A stretch of DNA of 64,000 nucleotides from Mycoplasma sp. CAG:776 (lineage in GTDB: Bacteria > Bacillota_I > Bacilli_A > RF39 > UBA660), in assembly GCA_000438195.1 (NCBI GenBank), contig FR903077.1:67720-131719 (forward strand). Direction: 5' to 3'. The position numbers and the translations under genes are program-made. Shown here in pieces: positions 1 through 8,788 of the stretch. Positions within the stretch are counted from its first letter, which is position 1. Every line of letters starts with the position of its first letter. A model generated the notes under the pieces. That model worked only from the letters and a program-made list of their open reading frames with translations, had not been told where the DNA came from and made no database searches.

Positions 1-1
1 G

Positions 2-688
2 TACTTTGCTCCAACGAATTTGAGCAAAGAAAATCTACTTAAAGAAAGTAAAGAAGAAAGTAAGATATATGTTACTGGCAATACTGTTATTGATGCAATG
101 AGTACAACGGTTGATAATAATTATATACATCCAGAATTAGAATGGTTTAAACCAGGAGAAAAAATGATTTTACTTACTGTTCACAGAAGAGAAAACTTGG
201 GAAATCCAATGCAACATATTTTTAAAGCCATAAAAAAAATTGTTGATGAATTTAGTGATGTTAAAGTAATTTACCCAATACACATGAATCCCCAGATTAG
301 AGAAATAGCAAATAAAATATTCGAAGGTTGCAATAAAGTAAAACTAATTGAACCACTTGAAGTATTTGATTTTCATAATTTTCAAAATAAATCATACATA
401 ATTCTTACTGATAGTGGAGGAATTCAAGAAGAAGCACCGGCTTTAGGAAAGCCAGTATTGGTACTTAGAGAAACCACTGAAAGAACAGAAGGAATTGAAG
501 CAGGAACCTTAAAATTAGTTGGAACAGATGAAGAAAAAATTTATAATGAAACCAAAAAATTACTGACTGATAGTAAAGAATATGAAAAAATGAGTCATGC
601 ATCAAATCCTTATGGTGATGGTCATGCTAGCAAACGTATAGTTGATGCAATAATAGCAAAGTTTAATAGTAAAAGTGAGGAAAAATAA
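2..688 (+). CDS. wecB: UDP-N-acetylglucosamine 2-epimerase (5'-truncated)
   Basis: This enzyme interconverts UDP-GlcNAc and UDP-ManNAc in the cytoplasm, supplying ManNAc for surface glycans such as teichoic acid linkage units. The frame is open to the window edge and reads YFAPTNLSKENLL, the family's conserved mid-protein segment, so the N-terminal half lies outside the window. The TTG at 20 is not a real start. Visible family motifs are LLTVHRRENLG, YPIHMNP, the LTDSGGIQEEAPALGKPVLVLRETTERTE active-site region (about residues 130-158 of the visible part) and NPYGDGHAS near the C-terminus. It heads the glycan operon, 5 nt before the next gene. A TagA-family gene at the other end supports a role in a ManNAc-containing glycan. 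The symbol mnaA would be equally valid. Confidence 0.9.
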   Translation, partial: YFAPTNLSKENLLKESKEESKIYVTGNTVIDAMSTTVDNNYIHPELEWFKPGEKMILLTVHRRENLGNPMQHIFKAIKKIVDEFSDVKVIYPIHMNPQIREIANKIFEGCNKVKLIEPLEVFDFHNFQNKSYIILTDSGGIQEEAPALGKPVLVLRETTERTEGIEAGTLKLVGTDEEKIYNETKKLLTDSKEYEKMSHASNPYGDGHASKRIVDAIIAKFNSKSEEK

Positions 689-693
689 TAAAT

Positions 694-1110
694 ATGAATA
701 GTATTGGTAAAACAAAAAATATAATAAATGAACACAAATCTTTTGTTAAGTATTTTATGATTAGTGTATTTGTAACTGTAATAGATATATTTGTATCTTG
801 GCTTACAGAAATTTGGGTTCCAGTTATTTATGCTAACTCTATTGGCATAATAACAGGATTTATAGTACAATATTTCATGACATCAAAATATGTATACAAT
901 AAAAAGAATATGAAAGTATTTCTAAAATTTTTTGTTACCTTCTTAATTGGTTTTGTTTTAGCAGATTTAATAGTATATATATTTAGAGTAATGATTTTTG
1001 AAAATTCTAATAAATTAATTGTATTTATGATAAGTAAAGGATTTTCAATTGTAATACCATTTTTTGTAATGTATTTTATAAGAAAAAAATGGATTGGTCA
1101 AGAAAAGTAA
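694..1110 (+). CDS. GtrA-like four-helix membrane protein
   Basis: This 138-residue protein has about four transmembrane helices and matches the GtrA family in size and in the pattern FVKYFMISVFVTVIDIFVSWL at its start (residues about 18-38). GtrA-type proteins are proposed to flip undecaprenyl- or polyprenyl-phosphate-linked sugars across the membrane. It starts 5 nt after the epimerase. The next two genes are a polyprenyl-phosphate glycosyltransferase-like GT2 and a large membrane glycosyltransferase, so the three resemble a GtrA/GtrB/GtrC modification cassette. The sugar cannot be read from the sequence. Confidence 0.8.
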   Translation: MNSIGKTKNIINEHKSFVKYFMISVFVTVIDIFVSWLTEIWVPVIYANSIGIITGFIVQYFMTSKYVYNKKNMKVFLKFFVTFLIGFVLADLIVYIFRVMIFENSNKLIVFMISKGFSIVIPFFVMYFIRKKWIGQEK

Positions 1111-1128
1111 TGTTAGGAGTTTAGAGTA

Positions 1129-1920
1129 ATGAAAAATAGAAAAATATTAGTATTTTTACCATGTTATAACGAAGAATTAAATATAACTGATTTAATTGAA
1201 GAATGGAATAAACACGAAAAAAAGCTTAAAGATAAAGGCTTTATTCTTGAAGTATATGGAATTAATGACTGTAGTAAAGATAAGACTAAAGATAAAATAT
1301 TAGAAATGGCTAAAAAGTACAAAAACATTCATTTAATTGATCATAACGAAAATAAAGGACTAGTTGGAGGATTAAATACAGCTATCGAAAGCTTCATTAA
1401 ATTATCTAAAAAGGGTGATTATATGGTTTTAATGGATGGAGATAATACTCATAATCCAAGATATATTTTTGATATGTTAAATAAAATAGAAGAAGGTTAT
1501 GACTGCGTTATTGCTTCAAGATATTGTGCCACATCAAATGTCATAGGAGTTGCAAAACATCGTTTATTTATGAGCGATATGGCTGGAGTTTATTATAAGA
1601 TAATACTTAACATTCCAAATGTTAAAGATTATACTTGCGGTTATCGTATCTATACTAATGAAATAATAAATAAATTAGTGAATAATTTTGGAAAAGATCC
1701 AATCAAAGAAAAAAGCTTTGCTTGTATGATGGAATTATTATATAAATTATATTTATCTGGTGCAAAATTTAATGAAATAGGTTTTGAACTTAGATATGAT
1801 AACAAAAAAGGAGAAAGCAAAATGAAGGTATTGAAAACTATGTATAACAGTCTTAGGGTAGGATTTTATCTTCGTAGGAAGGGGAAAAAGTTGATGACCA
1901 ATGAAAAAGATAATCAATAA
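1129..1920 (+). CDS. GT2 glycosyltransferase, DPM1/GtrB-like
   Basis: This 263-residue GT-A glycosyltransferase resembles dolichol/undecaprenyl-phosphate mannosyl- or glucosyltransferases. It opens with VFLPCYNEELNITDLIEEW. It has the nucleotide-binding region INDCSKDKTKD (about 44-54), the NKGLVGGLNTAIE segment and a DxD-type metal site MDGDNTHNP (about 103-111). There is no long C-terminal membrane anchor. It sits directly after gtrA-like and overlaps the next gene by 20 nt, indicating translational coupling. The likely role is to charge polyprenyl phosphate with a sugar that the GtrA-like protein flips and the next protein transfers; this is inferred from gene order. Confidence 0.8.
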   Translation: MKNRKILVFLPCYNEELNITDLIEEWNKHEKKLKDKGFILEVYGINDCSKDKTKDKILEMAKKYKNIHLIDHNENKGLVGGLNTAIESFIKLSKKGDYMVLMDGDNTHNPRYIFDMLNKIEEGYDCVIASRYCATSNVIGVAKHRLFMSDMAGVYYKIILNIPNVKDYTCGYRIYTNEIINKLVNNFGKDPIKEKSFACMMELLYKLYLSGAKFNEIGFELRYDNKKGESKMKVLKTMYNSLRVGFYLRRKGKKLMTNEKDNQ

Positions 1921-3445
1921 ACTTTTAAGTAAATTACCAATTATAATATTATTTATTTTTTGCGGGATAATGTCGTTTGAAATGTGTTTTTCTCCATTAG
2001 CACAAGGACATGGACATGGATACGATTCTGCGATATTTGCAACTGTAGGTAACGCTTTAAATAAAGGAAGAGTTTTATATACAGAAATAGTTGATAACAA
2101 GGGACCATTAATTTATTTCATTGATGCACTAGGATTAACAATTAATTATGATTTTGGAATTTTTATTATTGAATTTATTTTTCTATTTATTGGAGCTATA
2201 TTTTTATATAAAACGGCTAAAATTATAACTAAAGATAAAAAGTGGGTGTCTTTCTTTTCAACAATATTTTCAATGCTTTTATTATTTTACACTATTAATG
2301 GTGGGAATTATACGGAAGAATATGCTATAACTTTTATAAGTATAGCCACCTATTTTGTGACTAAATTTTTATATAGTGATTATAAATTAAAATGGTATGA
2401 ACTTATTATAATTGGTATATGTTTTTCAGCAACATTTTTATTACGAGCAAATTTATGTGCGTTTTTCATAAGTCAAATTATAGTAGTTTCTATTTGCTTA
2501 ATTAAAGATAAAAAAATAAAAATATTATTTAGAGCAATGGGGTTGATTTTGTTAGGAATAGCAATATGTTTATTACCATTCCTAATATATTTAATTAAAA
2601 ACGGTGCTCTTAGTGCTTGTTTAGACATAGTATATTTTGGAGTAATGGATAGTTTTGGCGAAATTACTTTAACCAACAGATTAATTAAAGTATTTGATTT
2701 AATTAATCTCACAAATGTTTCGCAAGCATTTACAATTTGTGCAATAGCATTTTTATATTTTTTAACAAAACCTAAAATAGAAAAAGAAACTTTTAAAATT
2801 TTGTTAATAGCATTTTTAGGAATGCTAATTAATTTATATGCAAACTCACTTACTGGAGGAGCTGCGTGGGCTTATACACATTATTTTATATCATTTGTCC
2901 CAATTATTGTAGTAATAGTATCTTGGCTTTTTGATAATGTTTACAAAAATATTAATATGTTAAAAATAAATACTGAATTTAAAAATATAACTACAATAAT
3001 TCTAGTTTTTATATTAATAATTCCAACTTCTATAGATTTGTTAAAAGATTCTATCCAAAGAGCTAACGTTACAACCCCAGTAGCTAGCGCTATGCAACAA
3101 TATATTCTTGATAATACAAAAGAAAATGATACGATACAAATTATTAATGTGGATGATACAATTTATTACCCAACAAATAGAATAGCTACATCAAAACACA
3201 TTTATTTTGCAGGTGGATTCTCTGAAGAAAGAAAAAACAAAGATGCAAATGAATTAGCAAATGATTTATATGAAGCGGAAAAACCAGCCAAAATAATAAT
3301 GCTACCTGCTGGAGATGTAAACAATTTAGATTTTATAAACTCATTAACTGATAAAGAAACATTTATAAAATTTTTAGAAGAAAAATATGTATTTGATAAT
3401 GAGGCAAGTACTCAATTTAATTGCAACGTTTACTTGCTAGCATAG
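1901..3445 (+). CDS. polytopic membrane glycosyltransferase-like protein (GT39/PMT-type)
   Basis: This 514-residue protein has a signal-anchor start, roughly 10-11 hydrophobic segments up to about residue 375, and a soluble C-terminal domain of about 140 residues. An early extracytoplasmic loop contains GHGHGYDSAIFATVGNAL and a nearby GPLIYFIDAL, resembling the acidic first loop of PMT/ArnT-type (GT-C) transferases. Such enzymes move sugars from polyprenyl phosphate to an outside acceptor. The start at 1901 lies inside the previous gene, with an AAGGGGAAAAAG ribosome site just upstream. With its two upstream neighbours it makes a GtrABC-like unit. The GT-C assignment rests on topology and context rather than on a strong motif. 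Confidence 0.65.
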   Translation: MKKIINKLLSKLPIIILFIFCGIMSFEMCFSPLAQGHGHGYDSAIFATVGNALNKGRVLYTEIVDNKGPLIYFIDALGLTINYDFGIFIIEFIFLFIGAIFLYKTAKIITKDKKWVSFFSTIFSMLLLFYTINGGNYTEEYAITFISIATYFVTKFLYSDYKLKWYELIIIGICFSATFLLRANLCAFFISQIIVVSICLIKDKKIKILFRAMGLILLGIAICLLPFLIYLIKNGALSACLDIVYFGVMDSFGEITLTNRLIKVFDLINLTNVSQAFTICAIAFLYFLTKPKIEKETFKILLIAFLGMLINLYANSLTGGAAWAYTHYFISFVPIIVVIVSWLFDNVYKNINMLKINTEFKNITTIILVFILIIPTSIDLLKDSIQRANVTTPVASAMQQYILDNTKENDTIQIINVDDTIYYPTNRIATSKHIYFAGGFSEERKNKDANELANDLYEAEKPAKIIMLPAGDVNNLDFINSLTDKETFIKFLEEKYVFDNEASTQFNCNVYLLA

Positions 3446-3454
3446 GCAGATTTA

Positions 3455-4186
3455 ATGATTAAAAAAGCTCACATCTCAATAGATGATACAATTAATATAT
3501 TTGAAGATTTAAATGCCAATCGTAATTATTATGATAGTATTTTTGCAAATAAGACAATGGGTTTACTAAAGGAATTACATGACAAATATAATATGGTATT
3601 TCACCTCTATTGTTTTTGTGAAAATATGAACGCATCTTTTAATTTGAATTTTTGTACAGATAAATATAAAAAGGAGTTTAAAAAAAATAGAAGATGGCTA
3701 AAAATTAATTTTCATGGCAAAAACGGAAATACTAATTTAACAAATCTTAATTTATCAGAGTTTAAAAATTTGTTTTGTGATTTTAAATTTCAAATAAATA
3801 GAATTTGTGGTTTAAATTTGACTAAATTGACAAGATTACATAATTATAATATTACTTATGAACAATTATTATTTTTAAGAAGCCAAAAGATCAATAAATT
3901 ATTTGCTAGTGAAAAAATAGATATTGACTGTTACAATTTAAAAAAACATGAAAAAAGATTAATAAAACAAAAAGGCGTATATTTAAAAGATAAAATGAAA
4001 TATATCAATGTTCATATTAGGTTAGATAATTGTCAAGATGTTTTAAAAGAAATAAAAAAAATTGATGAACATAAAATTTATATTTTTATGCATGAGTGGA
4101 TGTTTTATGATAATTTCTTAAAAATGAAATCAAATATTGAATTAATAGGAAAATGGGCAAAAGAAACTAAATGTAAATTTATTTAA
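3455..4186 (+). CDS. possible polysaccharide deacetylase-like protein
   Basis: I do not firmly recognise this 243-residue cytoplasmic protein, which has no signal peptide or membrane segment. The opening KAHISIDDTINIFEDL looks like the first metal-binding motif of the NodB/polysaccharide deacetylase fold (a beta strand ending in an acidic pair). The later KINFHGKNG (about 85-93) and IYIFMHEWMFYD (about 208-219) sit where that fold places its histidines. It lies 9 nt after the membrane transferase and 11 nt before a radical SAM gene, within the glycan locus. De-N-acetylation of a sugar precursor is a guess from fold and context. Codon use is very AT-rich, like its neighbours. Confidence 0.45.
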   Translation: MIKKAHISIDDTINIFEDLNANRNYYDSIFANKTMGLLKELHDKYNMVFHLYCFCENMNASFNLNFCTDKYKKEFKKNRRWLKINFHGKNGNTNLTNLNLSEFKNLFCDFKFQINRICGLNLTKLTRLHNYNITYEQLLFLRSQKINKLFASEKIDIDCYNLKKHEKRLIKQKGVYLKDKMKYINVHIRLDNCQDVLKEIKKIDEHKIYIFMHEWMFYDNFLKMKSNIELIGKWAKETKCKFI

Positions 4187-4197
4187 AGGAGGCTAAA

Positions 4198-5640
4198 ATG
4201 GATAAAATAAAAAGATTAATCAATGTCGTAATTCCAATAACAGTGTGTAATTTTAAATGTCATTATTGTTATTTAGCTCAAACTAATTCGTTTGACAAAA
4301 ATATTCCTAAATTACAATATGATATGTTAACCATAAAAAATGCTTTGAGTAAAGAGCGGCTTGGTGGCCCTTGTATGATGAACCTTTGTGCTGTTGGCGA
4401 AACACTTTTAGCACCATATCTTTTGGATTTGACTAATGCAATGCTAGATAATGGACATTATGTAACTATCGTAACTAATGGATCGCTTACTAATAAGATA
4501 AAGGAATATTGTAAGTTAGATGAAGATAAGAAAAAAAGATTATTTTTTAAATTTTCCTATCAATTTTTAGAATTAAAAAGACTAAATCTATTAGATACAT
4601 TCTTTGAAAATGTAAAAATGGTACGTGATTCAGGTATATCATATACCGTAGAATTAACAGCCAATGATAAATCTATTCCGTATATTGATGAAATAACTCA
4701 AAAATGTATCGATAACTGTGGTGCTATTCCTCACATAATTGAATCACGAGATAATAATAATAATTTTAAAAAATTGACAAAATTGTCAAACAAAGAACAC
4801 ATGGAAAATTGGAATAAATTTGATACTGATTTAATTAAGTTTCAAGATTCTATTTGGGGAGAACATAGAAATGAGTTTTGCTATGCTGGAGATTGGATTT
4901 CAACACTTTATTTAGAAAGTGGTAATTTTGCACCATGCTTTGCTGGAGGGCCAATTATTCAAAATATTTTTGAAGATATTAATGAAGTGATTCATTTTTG
5001 TAGTATTGGTAACAAATGTCCATGGGAACATTGTTATGCAGGATATGTATTACTAACACTTGGAGTAATTCCTAATTTCGAAGCGCCAACATATGCCCAA
5101 TTACGTAACAGGAAAACTGTCGATGGCAAAGACTGGCTTCAACCAGAAATGAAGCGGTTTATGGAATCAAGATTTAACGAAAGTAATAAAGAATATACTA
5201 ACAGTCGAAAAGAAATAATAAATTGGTATCGTGATATAGAATTTAATAACAAATATGATTATAATATTAAGTTTTCAAAAGCACTAGAAAACACTTTGAA
5301 AAAAGAGAGAATAAAAAGTGTGGCAATTTATGAAAATACCAAATATCAAGAAAGTTTAATTGATGGATTGTTACACACATCCATCAAGGTGAAATGTATC
5401 ATTTCACCTAATTACATAGAAACAAATTCTGATATAAAGACTTTTATCATTCATAGATGTAAGTATTTAGGTAAGAGAATATTGCGAAAAGATGAAATAC
5501 CAGTTTTAAATTTATATGATAGTATTCCAAAAGTTGATGCTGTTTTGGTTACAGATATTATGCATTTTGGAAAAATAAAAAAGCAGATTAATGAAAAGTT
5601 GAAAACTAAAGTTATATTAATAACTGAACTGGGAAATTAA
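4198..5640 (+). CDS. radical SAM enzyme with C-terminal auxiliary-cluster and Rossmann-like domains
   Basis: This 480-residue protein carries the radical SAM motif CNFKCHYCY (about residues 18-26), whose three cysteines bind the 4Fe-4S cluster that cleaves S-adenosylmethionine. Further cysteines cluster at about 227-283 (EFCYAGDW, PCFAGG, CSIGNKCPWEHCYAGY), as in SPASM/twitch domains with extra clusters. The last 150 residues look like a separate Rossmann-type domain (DAVLVTDIMHFGK near the end). A strong AAAGGAGG ribosome site lies 7 nt before the start. It is in the glycan locus, so a sugar-modifying role such as epimerisation or dehydration is inferred. A peptide-modifying role is possible, but no precursor peptide gene is visible nearby. 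Confidence 0.75.
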   Translation: MDKIKRLINVVIPITVCNFKCHYCYLAQTNSFDKNIPKLQYDMLTIKNALSKERLGGPCMMNLCAVGETLLAPYLLDLTNAMLDNGHYVTIVTNGSLTNKIKEYCKLDEDKKKRLFFKFSYQFLELKRLNLLDTFFENVKMVRDSGISYTVELTANDKSIPYIDEITQKCIDNCGAIPHIIESRDNNNNFKKLTKLSNKEHMENWNKFDTDLIKFQDSIWGEHRNEFCYAGDWISTLYLESGNFAPCFAGGPIIQNIFEDINEVIHFCSIGNKCPWEHCYAGYVLLTLGVIPNFEAPTYAQLRNRKTVDGKDWLQPEMKRFMESRFNESNKEYTNSRKEIINWYRDIEFNNKYDYNIKFSKALENTLKKERIKSVAIYENTKYQESLIDGLLHTSIKVKCIISPNYIETNSDIKTFIIHRCKYLGKRILRKDEIPVLNLYDSIPKVDAVLVTDIMHFGKIKKQINEKLKTKVILITELGN

Positions 5641-5660
5641 TGGTTAATTGCCATTTTTTT

Positions 5661-5690
5661 TTGACATAATAACATTAAAGTTGTTATAAT
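5661..5690 (+). promoter_or_regulatory. sigma-A promoter for the 5725 gene
   Basis: A perfect -35 TTGACA (5661-5666) and a perfect -10 TATAAT (5685-5690) are separated by 18 bp. The predicted transcript start near 5697 lies 28 nt before the giant transferase gene. It provides an internal start for the second half of the glycan locus. Confidence 0.8.
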
Positions 5691-5724
5691 TATAATGTAA
5701 TATTATTAGAAATTGGAGTAAATT

Positions 5725-8700
5725 ATGAAAAAGAAAAAAAATGCAATAATGATAGCTGATACAAGGCCTGCTTTAATTGGAAATCTATTAATTCAGTTAA
5801 AAGATACTAATGATAGATTATTTGATGAAGCAATTATATATTATTATGATAAAATAGATGAAAAGGATAAAAAGATAATAGAAGATTTAATTCCGTGTAG
5901 ATTTATTAAATTTAATTATAAATTACCAGACAATATTAAAGCATTGCCAGCATTTGAAAAATTTTCACCATTAATGTTTTCTAGATACTATATGTTCGAT
6001 TTATTAAACGAATATGAAACTATTACTTGGCTAGACACGGATGTCTTAATTTGCGGTAAACTAGATTCAATAATTGATAAAGCCAAGGAAAGTGGTATGT
6101 CTGCTAATTTTGAAGACCCAAAAAACAAGTCTTATAAAACAACTGATACAGTTCGAACCAGCTTTAAGATACCTATATCTAACTATGATATGACTAGGTA
6201 TAACATGAGTTCAGGTTTAATAACAGTAGCAGATACTCTAAAAGATTATGATAAAATGACAAAATGGTGTTTTGATAAAACTATCGAATATGCCGAGAAT
6301 TTAGTATTACCCGATCAAGGTATTTTAAATATATTAATTCAAGAATTTAATGTGAATGTTACTTGCGTTGGTGAAAATGGAGCATATTGTTTCTATCCAA
6401 GTTATAAAAGAGATGCTAGTAATGCTAAAATTGTTCATGCTTGGGGAACTCGTAAATTTTGGAAAAGCTGGTATTTATTTAAAACCTATCCCAAATGGTA
6501 TGAATATTATAAGGAGTGGTTAAAACTCGGAGGAAGTGATTGCCTTGGTGAAATAAAACCAGATGTTTCAATAATTATACCAATGTATAAACCAAAAGTT
6601 GAGTACTTTAAGCAAATTCTTGATGATCTTCTTATAAAACAAGAGCAGGAACATGGATTTCAATATGATAATTTCGAAATTATTTTAGTAGTTGATGGCA
6701 ATGAAAATGACGAACTTATAAACCTTTTAAAGAAATATGACGATCCTCGGGTTAACCTAATTATTAATGAGGAAAGAGCAGGTATTGCTAAAAGTTTAAA
6801 TATTGGCATTAAAAATGCTAAAGCTGATTATATTGCTCGTATTGATGATGATGATCGTATAGCAAAAAATCGCCTTTATAAACAAGTTAAATATTTAAAT
6901 GAACATAGCGATATTGATTTAGTAACATCTAATTTTGAATATTTTGGAGATATGAACGAAGAGAGAATATCATTTGAAGGTGAAATGGCTCATGCATGGA
7001 GTATATTTACTTGTCCATTTAATCATCCCACAATAATGTTCCGCAAAAAATTCTTTATAGAAAATAATTTATGGTATGATGAAAGTAGAAGTCATGTTGA
7101 AGATTGGGAACTTTGGTTAAGATGCTTTGATAAAGGTATGAAAGTTGGTAGTATCCCAGAAGTATTATATTATCACCGTTGGCATGCTGGTTCTGCTGGC
7201 CAAAATAAAAAAACAATCGACATGATGCGTGACTTAGTAAAAAAGAATTTTGCTAAATTAGATATTAACTTAACTGAAGAAGATTTAAAAATAGTTGCTC
7301 CTTGGAATGGCAAAGTAGGTGCTGAAGAATTAATTCGATTAAATAAAATATTTAGTCAAGCATTGAAAAATAATGACAAGAAAAAAATCTATAATAGCAG
7401 ATGTTTAAATCATGTTTTTGATTTACGACTTTTTGAAGCTGAACATGGCTATATGAAAGATATAGTTATAAAGAAGTCCACTATAAGCAGTTTAAATACT
7501 AATAGAAAATCATTAAAGCAAAAAATATTAGGGCCAATATATCGACCTTTTAAAAGAGTTTTTTATAATATTATGGCAGAAGCAGTTAATGACAACTTAA
7601 GTAATCAAAGCAATCAATCATTACAAATATTAAAAGATAAAAGTGATATATTAATTAATAATTTTAATAACAAAGAAAAGTTACTTATCGACGATATCGA
7701 AAAAAATATAAAAAAAAATAATGATATTTTGATAGATATGCAAAATAAAGTTCATTTACTTCATGACCAAATGTATGATTTTGAAAAGAAATATGATTTT
7801 TTAAGAGATGAAAAACTATCTAATTTATATTTTGCCAAGAAAATAATATTAATTGGTACTAGTGAACATAGTAATATTGGTGATGCTGCCATAACTTATG
7901 GAGAATATGAGTTTATTAGGAAATACTTTAAGGACTATAAATTAATAGAAGTATCAACTTACGAATTTAGTGATACATTGCCTTATCTAGAAAATATTAT
8001 AAATAATGATGATCTAATATTTTTACAAGGGGGCGGCAATTTAGGAAATAAGTTTAAAAATGAAGAAAATGTTCGAAGAATTATAATTGAAAACTTTCCA
8101 AATAATAAAATCATTATATTACCTCAAACAATTTATTTTAATGATGATAAGGAATTTGAAATAAGTAAAGAAATTTATAATAAACATCATAATCTAACTA
8201 TATTTACTCGTGGACATATTAGCTTAGAAATTGCTAAAAAAAATTTTTTTAATGCAAAATGTTATGAGTCTTTGGATTTAGCACTAAACTTAAATTTTGA
8301 TTATGGCTATAATCGTAATGGAATAATGTGTTGTTTAAGAGATTTAAACGATGAAAGCGGTTTAGATAAAAATAAGTATGAAGAAATATTAAAAATAATT
8401 AAGTCTGTTGATAATAATTATAGTTTTACTAATAATCTTTGGACAACAAATATCAAAAAAATCCAAAGAAACTATGTTGTGTACGAACAATTGAAAAATT
8501 TTGCAAGGCATAAATTAGTAGTTACCGATCGATTACATGGTCTAATATTTTCTCTAATTACTAATACACCATGCATAGTAATAAGTGCTTTTAATCACAA
8601 ATTAAAAGAATTTACTGAGATGTTAAAAGACAATAAAAGTATCATATTTATTGATAAAAATATTGATAAATTACCTGAAAGCATAGATAAATTTTTAAAT

Positions 8701-8781
8701 AAAAAAAATATAGTTAAAAACGAATTTTCTAAAAATCTATTAATTACTGCAAAAATAATTTTAGAAGATAACAATAAATGA
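5725..8781 (+). CDS. three-domain fusion: GT8-like + GT2 + polysaccharide pyruvyltransferase
   Basis: This 1018-residue cytoplasmic protein joins three enzymes. Residues about 5-265 resemble GT8-type (glycogenin/LgtC-like) transferases, with the metal site TWLDTDVLICG near 105. Residues about 278-500 are a GT2 domain, with DVSIIIPMYKP at the start, IARIDDDDRIAKNR (about 371) and EDWELWLRC (about 458). A linker rich in K/N/D at about 620-700 looks coiled-coil. Residues about 700-1018 match polysaccharide pyruvyltransferase (CsaB/WcaK type), with GTSEHSNIGDAA, FLQGGGNLGNK, LPQTIYF and VVTDRLHGLIFSL. The product would add two sugars and a pyruvyl ketal to a surface glycan repeat. The three-part fusion is unusual; domain substrates are not deducible. 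Confidence 0.8.
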   Translation: MKKKKNAIMIADTRPALIGNLLIQLKDTNDRLFDEAIIYYYDKIDEKDKKIIEDLIPCRFIKFNYKLPDNIKALPAFEKFSPLMFSRYYMFDLLNEYETITWLDTDVLICGKLDSIIDKAKESGMSANFEDPKNKSYKTTDTVRTSFKIPISNYDMTRYNMSSGLITVADTLKDYDKMTKWCFDKTIEYAENLVLPDQGILNILIQEFNVNVTCVGENGAYCFYPSYKRDASNAKIVHAWGTRKFWKSWYLFKTYPKWYEYYKEWLKLGGSDCLGEIKPDVSIIIPMYKPKVEYFKQILDDLLIKQEQEHGFQYDNFEIILVVDGNENDELINLLKKYDDPRVNLIINEERAGIAKSLNIGIKNAKADYIARIDDDDRIAKNRLYKQVKYLNEHSDIDLVTSNFEYFGDMNEERISFEGEMAHAWSIFTCPFNHPTIMFRKKFFIENNLWYDESRSHVEDWELWLRCFDKGMKVGSIPEVLYYHRWHAGSAGQNKKTIDMMRDLVKKNFAKLDINLTEEDLKIVAPWNGKVGAEELIRLNKIFSQALKNNDKKKIYNSRCLNHVFDLRLFEAEHGYMKDIVIKKSTISSLNTNRKSLKQKILGPIYRPFKRVFYNIMAEAVNDNLSNQSNQSLQILKDKSDILINNFNNKEKLLIDDIEKNIKKNNDILIDMQNKVHLLHDQMYDFEKKYDFLRDEKLSNLYFAKKIILIGTSEHSNIGDAAITYGEYEFIRKYFKDYKLIEVSTYEFSDTLPYLENIINNDDLIFLQGGGNLGNKFKNEENVRRIIIENFPNNKIIILPQTIYFNDDKEFEISKEIYNKHHNLTIFTRGHISLEIAKKNFFNAKCYESLDLALNLNFDYGYNRNGIMCCLRDLNDESGLDKNKYEEILKIIKSVDNNYSFTNNLWTTNIKKIQRNYVVYEQLKNFARHKLVVTDRLHGLIFSLITNTPCIVISAFNHKLKEFTEMLKDNKSIIFIDKNIDKLPESIDKFLNKKNIVKNEFSKNLLITAKIILEDNNK

Positions 8782-8788
8782 GGTAAAT

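Noticed and set aside
4198..5640. RiPP biosynthesis (radical SAM plus precursor peptide)
   Set aside because: No short precursor-like ORF with a ribosome site is seen beside it; all neighbours are glycan genes.
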